NCBI GenBank assembly: GCA_030159075.1
Contig: BROG01000003.1
Coordinates: 4,418,001-4,482,000 of the forward strand
Direction: 5' to 3'
DNA length: 64,000 bases
Origin: Atrina japonica
Taxonomy: Eukaryota > Mollusca > Bivalvia > Pterioida > Pinnidae
The number at the start of each line of letters is the position of its first letter. The stretch's first letter is position 1. Below, piece after piece: positions 40,660-51,400 of the stretch. The position numbers and the translations under genes are program-made. Under the pieces are notes generated by a model. That model did not search any database. It was not told where the DNA came from and worked only from the letters and a program-made list of their open reading frames with translations.

Positions 40660-42200
40660 GAGTCTCACAACCAATGGGTGTCATCCATTTTATTAAGTTG
40701 GATAAGTATGCACGTTTGAAAACATTTAAGTGAACGGTTATTATTTGTATCTTGCACGTATGTTGTCAAACTGACAGACACAGAGCACCTGTACTATACC
40801 GAGAGGATAAGAAATTATCTAATTAAAAATGTATATAAAAGAAACATCTGTAAAAACGATGTCTGTAAAAATGGTAAACTTGTCACGTAACATCCATCCC
40901 CAGACACCAGTTAACACTTTTTCAATTAATAGATATTTGCATTACTTCAAACATTAAAAAAATTCTAATGTATATATTTCATAACCCATTCATCCTACAT
41001 CATAAATATGGTAAAACCTTTCGTTAACGATAATTGCTACATTAGTAGCATATACATAATTTAGCTGACGAGAGAGTTGGTGCAATTGTAACAACTAATT
41101 GCGTTATTTTAAATATGCATGTACGATAATGATTTATCAGCAATACGGACAAGACAAAATATTATCTTAACAAAAATAATAATAACAATAATGACTGACG
41201 ATTGTTGCATTCATAAGTGTAACACAGAAATTTATATGTGAATGATGAAACATAATAATATGTTTTTAATTACTCAAACCCACAAATTTACAAGCGATTA
41301 TACAATCAAAATAACGAAATAAAAGTTGAGCTTGAGTACTGAGTAAATTTGGTGACTTCGGGTCCAGGTGAGCTAAAAAGGGGGATAACTAAAAATTTAA
41401 TGCAAATTTTGAAGGAAATAAATCACTGCAACATTTGACACTTCATAAGTGCTGAAAATTTGAGCGAAATCAGTTGAGCTGTTTTGGCTACAGAGATAAC
41501 ACAAAATTTACTCAAATAAAAAAAAGAATACTCATGATAATAAATAATAGGGTCCTCCAACCTAATGATCCTGATAGTCGCAGTATGGTAATTCAGCCTA
41601 AAGGCGAATGACCAACAATAGGGCCATCCGACTCGAAGTCAAGGATACACCGATTTAGCCAAGAAGGGATTCCATTTTCAGTGATAAATGGTCATTTTCC
41701 TTCGTGCTATCACACGTATACCAATTTTAAATATAAACTTGCATATGTATATCATTTTAGTCGAGGTTATTTCAAGTGTTTAATTTTTTTTCACTTTAAC
41801 TGCTAATGTTTATATTTAAAACAACATCTTAATCGTTTACTGTCTTCTATGCTGTTATCATTGTTTAAACACACGTTGACAAAAGCAATGCCGACCTATA
41901 GGCAAGTGTACTATTCACTGCCAGAGTTTTTCTTTTCTTTTTCTCATGTTGTTGTTTTTGCATTTATTTATTTTCTTTTTTGCTTTTGTTTTGTTTTACT
42001 TACTTTTTTGTTTATTCTTTCATTAAAATTCAACGCTAAAGACGTGAAGCTGCTGTAAAAGGTTTAACTATAATTCTTTCTGATGACAGATACTTTATTG
42101 TTACAAACCTGCATTGAACGATTCAACCAAATCATTATATTTTGACAAGATAACAATAAGCTTGAAATATATTTAGTAAAATATGTTCAAACAGACAGTA
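40660..42200. other. Intergenic DNA, no gene seen
   Basis: 41340-41680 has the CAGGTGAGCTAAAAAG motif and later GGGCCATCCGACTCGAAG, suggestive of a decayed interspersed repeat, but no family boundary is clear. The 69-codon open frame at 41849-42058 is low complexity. Confidence 0.45.
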
Positions 42201-42202
42201 AA

Positions 42203-42324
<122 letters not shown>

Positions 42325-42358
42325 ACCCTTTTTCAAATTTTTGTTATTGTTTATTTTG

Positions 42359-43115
42359 ATATGTGTGTAAACTGTGGATGAGTAAGTCTCGAACTGTCGC
42401 ACTTGGCTAATTGGTAACATTAAGCTGAGAACAAATGTGCAATATGCATTAATCTTTCAAAATAATGACTTCGAACTGAATATTTCCCAAATGTTTAAAA
42501 TATACATCAGGAAAATTATCATTACTTAGATAAGTGAAAAAACATACCCTTGGATATTCAATGATTGATATTGAATAGAATCATCTGATGTAGATAGATA
42601 ATTGTAAGCACCATTAGGTTTATAACCAATTCTTTTGAAATGACGACTGTTATACAGAACCGGTAACTCAGTGACGTCTTGTCTCTCAATACTTAATCCA
42701 TTTCACAAATACATCAATCTATTCACGTTCCCAGGGTGGGTGTTATGAAAAGTTTATGATATGACATCCTGACACCCATTCACCAAAGAAATATTTTCTG
42801 GTATAGATTTAAAACGCAATATTTTATTTGAAAATAGCATTCCATAAAATTAGATACATTTTTTCATAGTCCTATTGTTACATATTGTATGCTGGTTTAG
42901 GTCCCAATAAACATATCGTTTGGAATGTTCTTTACTCTTTCTATCAATTTGTAATCTTCTAAATTACATATTGACTTGATTTTCATTTACTGCAATAACA
43001 AATTCAGATTCAGAAGTTTCAATCCCATATTTTGGTTCACTGATATAGAAGGATCGTACGATATACTTACATATATCTATGACACGTTAAATTCATGTTA
43101 ATGAGTTAAACCTAG
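42359..43115 (+). repeat. Segmental duplication, unit 1
   Basis: Matches 43556-44300 in the same order: TGTGTGTAAACTG, AGCTGAGAACAAATG, AATAATGACTTCGAACTGAA, CCAGGGTGGGTGTTA, GACATCCTGACACCCATTCA, CAATCCCATATTTTGGTTCA and TCTATGACACGTTAAA. It carries about 115 bases (42903-43018) absent from unit 2. Non-coding. Confidence 0.93.
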
Positions 43116-43122
43116 TTTTCTC
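43095..43122. repeat. CTAG-motif fragment at end of duplication unit 1
   Basis: GAGTTAAACCTAGTTTTCTCGG begins a CTAG block that is interrupted at once by a B310 repeat and resumes at 43425. Confidence 0.75.
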
Positions 43123-43124
43123 GG

Positions 43125-43424
43125 TTACCTGGTATTTCGGTACCAGCTGTTCATCTTATACTAAAGTAATATTTGGCACTGTTAACACCATTTAAATTCG
43201 AAAAAATTTTAAAGGAAAGATAGTCATGTTTTTTTTACAGTGGTTACTCTTAGGGGGTTTTCGGCTATACCTTTAGAGATATTATTTGGTCTTGTATGAT
43301 ACAACTTTATCTTTAGATAAAACACATACTTTTCAAATTGGAGCTTAACTGATGAAGTCTAATTGACAGAAACGATATCGTCTTGAGCATTATAACTTTG
43401 GTATTATGTTTATAATATTTTAAC
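43125..43424 (-). repeat. Interspersed repeat family B310 inserted into a CTAG block
   Basis: Full-length minus copy: TATTTCGGTACCAGCTG, CTTGTATGATACAACTTTAT, CTGATGAAGTCTAATTGACA, GGTATTATGTTTATAATATT. CTAG-motif sequence lies immediately on both sides, which dates this insertion after the block. Confidence 0.82.
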
Positions 43425-43545
43425 CCTATTTTTTCTCCAGTTAGATCTTGTTATGTTCAGTAACCCACATTAACAAGGGCAAAACTAGGTTTAATTGAGA
43501 AAAAAATAGGATTGAATAAGAAAACTAGGTTTTAACTCATCAATG
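43425..43545. repeat. CTAGTTTTTCTC palindromic repeat block
   Basis: CTATTTTTTCTCCAG, AACCCACATTAAC, AAACTAGGTTTAATTGAG and the complement motif, in the order seen in the other blocks. Confidence 0.8.
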
Positions 43546-43555
43546 TATATACATA

Positions 43556-44300
43556 TATGTGTGTAAACTGTGAATGAGTGTATCTAAATGTTTTGTCGAA
43601 CTTAGCTAAGTGGTAACATTATGCTGAGAACAAATGTACAATATGCATTAATCACTTCAAAAATAATGACTTCGAACTGAATTTCCCAAATGTTTAAAAT
43701 GTACATTAGGAAAATTATCATCATTTAGATAAGTGAAAAAATATGCCCTTTGATATTTGTTTGCACTAGATCCAGGTATAATGGAATAATACGCTTTAAA
43801 TCAATACCAGAGACATCTAGGGAATTTCTTCGAGCTAAGATACCAGGATTTCACATTGAACCTATTAAATAGAATCATCTAATCTAGATGATTAATTGTA
43901 AGCACCATTAGATTTATAACCAATTCTTTTGAAATGACGACTGATATATAGAACCGGTAAATCAGTGATATCTTGTCTCTCAATACTTAATCCATTTCAC
44001 AAATATATCAATCTATTCACATGATCCCAGGGTGGGTGTTACGAAAAGTTCATAATATGACATCCTGACACCCATTCACCAAAGAAATATTTTCTGGTAT
44101 AAAATTAAAAAGTCAAATTATATTTGAAAATAGCATTCCAGAAAATTATTTACATTTTTCATAATCATATTGTTACATATTGTAAACTGGTTTAGGTTTT
44201 CAATCCCATATTTTGGTTCATTGATATAGAAAGATCTTATGAGAAACTTACATAACTCTATGACACGTTAAAATCACGTTAATAAGTTAAACCTAGTTTT
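43556..44300 (+). repeat. Segmental duplication, unit 2
   Basis: Second copy of 42359-43115, offset by about 1.2 kb. It has roughly 100 bases (43755-43862) not in unit 1 and lacks the 42903-43018 piece. Both units end in the same ACACGTTAA...GTTAAACCTAG junction. Confidence 0.93.
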
Positions 44301-44415
44301 TTTCTCCAGTTAACCTAGTTAATTTCAGTTACCCATATTGACTGGAGAAAAACTAGGTTTAATAGAGAAAAAACTAGGATTGAATAAGAAAACTAGGTTT
44401 AACTCATCAATGTGA
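44285..44415. repeat. CTAGTTTTTCTC palindromic repeat block after unit 2
   Basis: TAAACCTAGTTTTTTTCTCC, TGGAGAAAAACTAGG and GAAAACTAGGTTTAACTC with the closing GTGATTACGGCG. Confidence 0.82.
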
Positions 44416-44425
44416 TTACGGCGTT

Positions 44426-44427
<2 letters not shown>

Positions 44428-44499
<72 letters not shown>

Positions 44500-44512
44500 T
44501 ATATATATATAA
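44428..44512. repeat. (AT)n microsatellite
   Basis: About 85 bases of AT with one phase break, beginning directly at the end of the CTAG block. Confidence 0.95.
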
Positions 44513-44639
44513 ATGGTAGCGAATACTGGCAATCAAACAGAGAGAGAGAGACAGTTTGTTACATGTGTACAGAATCAAAGTCATGTTAACGAGTAGAAGT
44601 TTCATTACAATATTAAATTGTAACGGTGTTATTGAAGTG

Positions 44640-45460
44640 TCTACTTATATTCATCTAGTATTGATCTCCTTCATCAAGTATTGATTTTCTTTTTGTGTAA
44701 AATGGGTGTACATTAATGAAAATGAAATTAAACAATTAAAATTAGTCAAGAACTGCATGACATATTAAAAGCAACATTCGATAAATTCGTGTGTTTACAA
44801 TCTGAAATTTGCACTTGTTTAGACTGTTCTAAATGTGGATTAAACAAAATTCAGCAAAGTATCATTATAAAACAAGGCAAAGCAAAACTGGCACCCATCA
44901 ACAACTTTGGTGAAATCATACCTGTACCATCCACAAACAGTGGACAGACTTAAACACGAAATTCTTAATCATAGCCATTTGTACAATTATTTATTATTTA
45001 GATCCATTTGATTTTTTTAACTATTCAAATGCCGAAGGAATGTCTATTTTGTTCTAGACAATTTGTTTACGTAAAAGTTTGCTGCAGCAAACTAATTAGT
45101 ATGCCGGACACAAAACGGATGTAGGGTTTCTTTGCTCTGTTCATTCATACCTTTGAATGTTTCATCATATATCACTGCAATTTCTAAAGAAAATTCCAAC
45201 GCTTCCTTTTTTATAAATTTGTTGAAGGCAAATCGATTTCAGTACATACACGCTTTGTAGGTATTGATTGAATGTATAGATGAGCAGTGTCGAGATATAT
45301 CTGTAGTTTTATTGTATTGTAATGTGAACAAGTCATAACTTTTATTAGTGTTATTGTGGCCGAGTCAACATTTCAAAGATTTATATTTGCAGAGCATTTT
45401 ATGATCACATAATAGATGTCCGTGGCATCCCGCGAAAGTATTCTATTAAAAATGAAGGCC
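44640..45460. other. Intergenic DNA, nothing recognised
   Basis: AT-rich sequence without long open frames or matched repeats. Confidence 0.5.
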
Positions 45461-45469
45461 GGAAACATA

Positions 45470-45652
45470 TACAGTAAAACCTGTATATAGGGGCCACCCA
45501 AGGGACCAGAAAATATTGGCCTTTATGTGCAGGTGACCCTTATACACAGGTTCAATTTAGTTGAAGTATGCAGTCAAGGGACTTTTTAAAACTGGCCATT
45601 ATAGACAGGTGATCCTTATATAGAGGTGGCCGCTATTGCAGGTTTTACTGTA
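45470..45652. mobile_element. TACAGT...ACTGTA short element (MITE-like), copy 2
   Basis: Termini TACAGTAAAACCTGTATATA and GCAGGTTTTACTGTA are inverted, and the inner GGGGCCACC and GGTGGCCGC pair also matches. 183 bases, no ORF. Better preserved than the 20445 copy. Confidence 0.82.
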
Positions 45653-45794
45653 CCTGCAGATAAATTTGTTTATTTAGCTACCGCCACGGATCATTTGATT
45701 ATAATGCCATAATGGAAAAGATGTCGGAAAGTTAAATTAATAAAAAAAACAACAGCTAACAAGCACTTCATGTGAAACATACAATTTTTAATGT

Positions 45795-45865
45795 CTTAAA
45801 TGGGCATTAACTGATTTTTTTTCAATTTGCTCCCCTTTTTACTACATAGATTGATATACAACGAG
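45795..45865. mobile_element. Family C foldback element, left-end fragment
   Basis: TCTTAAATGGGCATTAACTG followed by T-rich text and ACTACATAGATTGATATAC matches the left end of the 49742 copy. Confidence 0.6.
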
Positions 45866-46296
45866 AAAACAAGAATTACGCATATTGTCTCCTCTATCCC
45901 CACTTTGATATTAAATGTAGCAATTTGTTACATGCAGTATTGAATAAGTTAAGGGATGGGGTGTGAATGTTTTTTTCAATTTATTGGTAAAAAATATATA
46001 TTTCAGGTAGTGGTGCAGGACCCCTATATGCACCACTGAAAGTGTCCTCCCATAACATTCAAACGTTTTTCAAGTTACAAGTGAAAACAATAAATTTGAG
46101 GGATGAGGCATGTAAACCACTAAATGTGATTTCCCATAACAATTGATAATATATATGGTTGAAGGGTGGGACTGTGAACGGTTTTTGAGTTATAGGTAAA
46201 AGTATATATTTCAGGGGTGGAGCAGGACCCCTTCCCCCGTAAACACAGCACTGAATGTTTCTCCCCATAATATTCAATAATATATGCTTATGTAGT

Positions 46297-46690
46297 AATA
46301 TTCCATCTTAGCCTGCCTATGGCGTTTTCATTTCACAACTTATACGTTATGCCAGGGCATGTTCTTCCTATGAATGTTTTATTCTGAGAGCTAAACGACT
46401 AGAAAATAAAGAACTTACACAAGGTTACGTTGTTGAACGCTTGGAGTCGTCGTTTAAGAAGTTTTATGGTCGATACGGGGATCTTGTTAGACATTATGAA
46501 GTCCCCCTCTCAGAGATATTAGATAGTATTCTTAATCACGGCCACAGACAGTGACTCCGTTTCACCAATCATGCTTTTCACCGAACCTGACCTCATCACC
46601 AAACTTGACCTTTTTACCGAATTTGACCCCACCTAGGTTTCCATGGAACATTTGCTACGGGTGTGGCATGCCAGCAGAAGACGCTGGTCT
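46297..46690 (+). mobile_element. Retroelement reverse-transcriptase C-terminus and 3' tail
   Basis: In one frame the sequence reads NIPS, a TAG, PAYGVFISQLIRYARACSS, then FILRAKRLENK, LTQGYVVERLESSFKKFYGR, and HYEVPLSEIL, to TGA at 46552-46554. The YGVxISQLIRYARA and KFYGRYGDL motifs mark a reverse-transcriptase ORF family abundant in bivalves. The tail (CCATGGAACATTTG, GGGTGTGGCATGCCAGCAGA) is shared with 27305-27450. 5'-truncated, with one in-frame stop at 46309-46311. Confidence 0.85.
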
Positions 46691-46799
46691 TAGAGTGACG
46701 TTGGTGCTAGAAATTAAATTTCAACAAAATTCTTGTACAAAAACATTCCTTCGCCTGATTACATATAAAACATGTAAATGAATGCATCAAAATGAATAC

Positions 46800-47175
46800 A
46801 AGGGGAGATATTGAGGAAATCATGCAAAAATTAATGAAAATGACAAAGTCTGAAAAGATCTCAAAAACGTGTCAAAAATAAATATCCGGATTTCTATGAA
46901 AACTACAAACTTGAATCATACATCCATTCAGATCACTCAGAAACAATTCGTTTTTCAACTCCTGCAATGGTTCTGAAGAAGAACATTTTTAAAGAGGGGT
47001 ACCTTTGAGACCTGTTCTGCCCCAACCTTGGGCAAATCTGAGTGAAAACTACAAACCTGGTAGAAGACCTTGAGCACTTGCTTCCTGTGAGGTTTTGTCA
47101 AAATCCCTTCGTGGTTTCAGAGAAGAAGTCGAAAATATGACAAGTTTACTGCCGGATGCCGGACGGGAGTGATCA
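46800..47175. repeat. Decayed interspersed repeat (GAAGAAG / AGCTCACCTG type)
   Basis: Ordered text GTGAAAACTACAAACCTGG, GTTTCAGAGAAGAAGTCG, GCCGGATGCCGGACGGGA, GATCACAATAGCTCACCTG is typical of common mollusc non-coding repeats. The related CAGGTGAGCTAAAAAG occurs at 41363. Confidence 0.55.
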
Positions 47176-47197
47176 CAATAGCTCACCTGCTAAAAAA

Positions 47198-47290
47198 ATA
47201 TTCACAGGCATAAAAATTCTTAAATTCCCATATAATTTGTAAAAATTGTTTGAGGAATCCAGATTTGGCACTTTTTCAATTGCAATTGAT
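47198..47290. mobile_element. Family C foldback element split by a SINE (left part)
   Basis: CAGGCATAAAAATTCTTAAA to CAATTGCAATTGATT is left-arm and centre sequence. It resumes after the SINE at 47526 (AATTGCAAATGATTAACTCA). Confidence 0.75.
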
Positions 47291-47525
47291 TGGGGGCCTC
47301 CGTGGCCGAGTCATTAGAGCATTGCGCTTTAAATCACAAGGCCTCTCACCTCTGGTTCGAATCCCGCAAGTATCATTTCGAATTATGTGGGAAAGTTTGC
47401 CAGTTTACTTGCGGAAGGTCAATGGTCTTTACCCGGGTAACCAGGGTTTCTCCCCCATCAATAAAAACTGGACGCCATCATATGACTGAAAGGTTGTTGA
47501 GTATGGCGTAAAAAAAAATCAAATC
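47291..47525 (+). mobile_element. tRNA-headed SINE, family B, complete, inserted in a family C element
   Basis: The head GGCCTCCGTGGCCGAGTCAT with box B GGTTCGAATCCCGC is serine/leucine-tRNA-like. Body TTTACTTGCGGAAGGTC, CCATCAATAAAAACTGGACG, and the 3' end GTTGAGTATGGCGTAAAA are followed by a short A-rich/AATC tail. Flanks ATTGCAATTGATT (before) and ATTGCAAATGATT (after) differ at one base and look like the target-site duplication. Confidence 0.9.
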
Positions 47526-47939
47526 AAATCAAATTGCAAATGATTAACTCAATCTTACTATGTGTATATGAATACTTGTATTAATGAGTTATGCAAATGC
47601 AGCAAAGGTTCTTAATCGTATAGTACAACACTGACATATCAGACCGGTCACTTTCATTTTTTACGAACAAACTCAATAGAAAAGGTTCTTGTAACATTCA
47701 AAATATCTTTGTATAACCTAGAATCAAGCGGAACATCCTGAAAGCAAGGCAAATACACACCTGGAGCCAAATAGAGTCATCAATGATGTCACATGCAATA
47801 TCCATGTATCACTTAACCATATTTATTATGAGCATATTAGGTTCCAACAATGGATATGATAAGCAAAATAGCATTGATAATTCCTCATGTATCAAATGTA
47901 TTCTAAATGATGCTTATTTCTTGTGTATCTGATTATGTA

Positions 47940-47953
47940 TCATATATATATAT

Positions 47954-47994
<41 letters not shown>

Positions 47995-48080
47995 TTGTTT
48001 TTATCTATATTACTTGCCAGCATTAGACAAACATTTCTCTAGCACCTTGTAAAATCATAATATATATATATATATATGAG
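47940..48080. repeat. Two (AT)n tracts
   Basis: AT runs at 47943-47990 and 48059-48077, separated by about 70 unique bases. Confidence 0.9.
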
Positions 48081-48210
48081 TATGTATAAATCAAATAAAT
48101 CTGCACACACATCTTGTAATTTTTTTTTCATTCTGTATCATCTTGTAATGTTTTTTGCATTCTGTATCTGTTGTTGAAATTGCCAAGACAATGAGTTGTT
48201 TTTTTTATGA

Positions 48211-48216
48211 TTTATT
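48211..48216 (-). terminator. CWC27: Poly(A) signal of CWC27
   Basis: AATAAA on the minus strand 43 bases after the stop codon, giving a very short 3' UTR. A T/GT-rich stretch follows downstream (about 48120-48180), consistent with a cleavage region. Confidence 0.65.
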
Positions 48217-48259
48217 GATCAACAATAACAATTATCAAGGTTAGCATGTCTATATGTTT

Positions 48260-48407
48260 TCATTTCTTGACAGTCTTTTTATCATTTTCTCGTCTCCTTT
48301 TTGTTAAGGGATTTCTGGGGTCATATATTTCATATCTGTCTACATCATGTACATTTGCATCGAGCACTTTCTTGCTGTGATCCTCAAAATGTAATTTATG
48401 CCGCATC
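48260..48407 (-). CDS. CWC27: CWC27 terminal exon
   Basis: Completes the W of DLSWMRHKL, encodes HFEDHSKKVLDANVHD, then YEIYDPRNPLTKRRREN, and ends at TGA (48262-48260). This basic, nuclear-localisation-like tail is the most conserved part of the CWC27 C-terminus. Confidence 0.95.
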
Positions 48408-51400
48408 CTAAAATAGATTACAAAAAATATGATAGAAAAAAACCATTTAAAACATTACTTTTGAGTGCAATCTGCATACTGGTGAGAGATACTAAGTATA
48501 CTCTCTCTCTCTCTCTCTTTCTTTCATCAAAACGGAAATTCTGACAGTTAATTGTTGAAAATGCTCCAAATAATTTTTTGTGAAACAATTTTGGTCTATT
48601 TTGAAAATTACCGGAGATACAGAATTTCTACATGCTAAATTTGTTTTAAACAGGATTGTCTCAGTGAAGACAAAGCAGAACACATGGCAAAGTTAAGAAA
48701 AGACCAGTAATTGTAATCATTTCAACATCATCATAAGGCACTTTCTGTATAACAATATTAGATAAAACAGGGATACACATACTTGATTTTCATTTTCACA
48801 CTAAAATGTCTTCCATAAGAAGTGTTGTCAATGTTGATTAATTAAAACAACAATTACAGACATGTGTGCTATGCTGCACTCAGAATTTTTCAGTAAAGTT
48901 TTTATATCAGTCAATTTTCTATACTATGACATAATTGCTGACCTCAAGTCTGATGGTGGCTCACATAGATGCGTTAGTTATTGACTTGGAATATCTGTGT
49001 TGTTTAAGTGATTTATGATTAAATACAGTGGTCTTGAGCATTTGTTTTGGCCCTGATAATTTTTTTTCAATAAAAATATAACTTTGGTTTTATGTGTGTA
49101 CTATATACAGTTTTGTAACTGTGAGTTAGTAACAAAAAAGCAGGAACTTAATAAGACATTCTTTTACCATGAAAGGTCACTTTCATTGTCTTCTTCCATT
49201 TCTTTTTCTTTCTCTTCATCTTCCTCGTCATTATCATCACTGTAGTCGCCTGCTAGACGCTTCACTGAGCTAAGTTTCGACTGAAATTTTGAAAGAAGTG
49301 CTAACGTCATAGCTTCTCGATCTGGGCCCTTTTTGATATTTTTTCGAGCTTCTTTATACTTTTGTTTATCTGCTATGTAGCTAGCCATGACATCATTGAT
49401 AGGAGCTGTGAAAACATAAAAGCAATATTGATTTTATTTGTAAACTGAAAGTTAATCCATACAGTTTATACATTTCAACGCCAAATGCATGTACGTGGAT
49501 GTTGCATTATAAGAAATGTAATTGAAAAAAAAAATATTTTGTGTATATGGTGTTATTTTTTTCTAAAGTCAAGTTTTTTCTAAAATGAGTCACAAATCCT
49601 CTTGGTACTGGATACTTCCCTCTCAAATGATATTTACAAAATAATAACCATGAAATACATGAATACTGAAATTTAATACAAAATAAGTTTTAATTCTTTT
49701 ATTTTATGTAACACTCAAAAAGGTGTTTATACTTTGGTGATCTTAAAAGAGCATTAACTGTGTTTATTTTCATAATATTTCCCCCCTTTTTCACTACTTA
49801 GATTGCTATACCCAGACATAACAATTCTTAAATTCCTATAAATTTTGTGAAAATTGCTCAAGAAACCTAGGTTTGGCACTGTTTCAATTGCAATTCAATT
49901 TCAAAATTTAAAGGAATACAAAATTGTTATGCCTGAGTATAGCTCTTGTTTGCTATTGTTCATCAAGTACAAGTAGTAAAAGTAGAAAAAACTGAAATAA
50001 TTTTTATTCATAAAGACAGCTTATGCACCTTTAAGCAATTTAACTCAAGGTATCCATTATATAAATGAGTAAATCGAATTCGGATATTTCCAATGTCATC
50101 TCAGAGGTTCCGGAAAAAAAATAAATTCATTGCGATTAACTCAAAGATTAGAGTTTTGACAACTGATGTACAAGACTTGTTCCCGTTTGATTGTTGGTCC
50201 TTTAAAACCTTATATCTGTGCATACCTATATTTCATAAAATATAATCGTTATAGTACCTTACCAGACATATAAGTTTGACTTTTTATACAATTTATCTAC
50301 CTGAATATTTTTTGCAGTATGCAAAGCTAAAAGCTACTGTGGATGCATGTTTTAACGATAATGTTGTGATGAGATATAATCAATAAATAAAATGCTTGTG
50401 ATGAGATATGATGAGATAAAAGCGATAAACAAAATGCTTGTGATGAGATATAATCAATAAATAATATGCTTGTGATGAGATAAAATCAATAAATAAAATG
50501 CTTGTGATGAGATATAAGCAATAAAATGCTTGTGATGAGATATAATCGATAAATAAAATGCTTGAGATGAGATATAATCGATAAACAAAATGCTTGTGAT
50601 GAGATATAATCGATAAACAAAATGCTTGTGATGAGATATAATCGATAAATAAAATGCTTGTGATGAGATATAATCGATAAACAAAATGCTTGTGATGAGA
50701 TATAATCGATAAACAAAATGCTTGTAAGAAGCCAGACTATCAATAATTCAATTTCATAATTAAAAAAAAACAGAGGATATTTTTCCAAACAACTATATCA
50801 CAATCAGATGCCCAATGTGTGTTACACTAGGGCTATAAATTTAAGTTTGTTACAGGCAAATCACAGTGTCATTTTATGACACACAAATGATGATAAGATA
50901 AGAAAATGATAAACATTTTCACTATCTTTGAACAGTTTCTCAGAAATAATATAATAAACTTTGAACTTTATAGGAAAAAATAATGCATGCTACAGAGCTT
51001 TCCTTTACCGCCATTTTTAGCTCTACTGCAGCTGTTTCAGTTTTGAAATGTATTTTTCATAAGCAATGCTTAAGATATAAATTGATAAAATTTGAAATCG
51101 TTAACCAAAATGAACACCTAAAAGTAACCATCAAAGAACATCTGAAAAAAAATCAATGGTAAACATTTGAAAAATATGTAGTAGAAACTTATTTTTCTTC
51201 AGAAGATTTGGTCCAAGTACATGTACATGTAACTAAACACCAAGAAAAATAATTGACCTATAAGCAATAAATGGCTGTAACACCTCATAATTTTCAAAAT
51301 GTCTATGGACAAAACAATATACTAAATTCTGCAGTTCTATTCTTTATACATAAGCTATATCACAATTAGATGCTAAAATGTATTAAAATGATTTGTCAAG

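Noticed and set aside
50385..50727. CRISPR-like array
   Set aside because: Units are contiguous 32-base tandem repeats with no variable spacers, in animal DNA.
50454..50788. Repetitive open frames resembling a repeat protein (YLITSILFIDYISSQAF)
   Set aside because: A 32-base unit shifts frame each copy; the peptide repeat is produced by three units in turn and lies in an intron.
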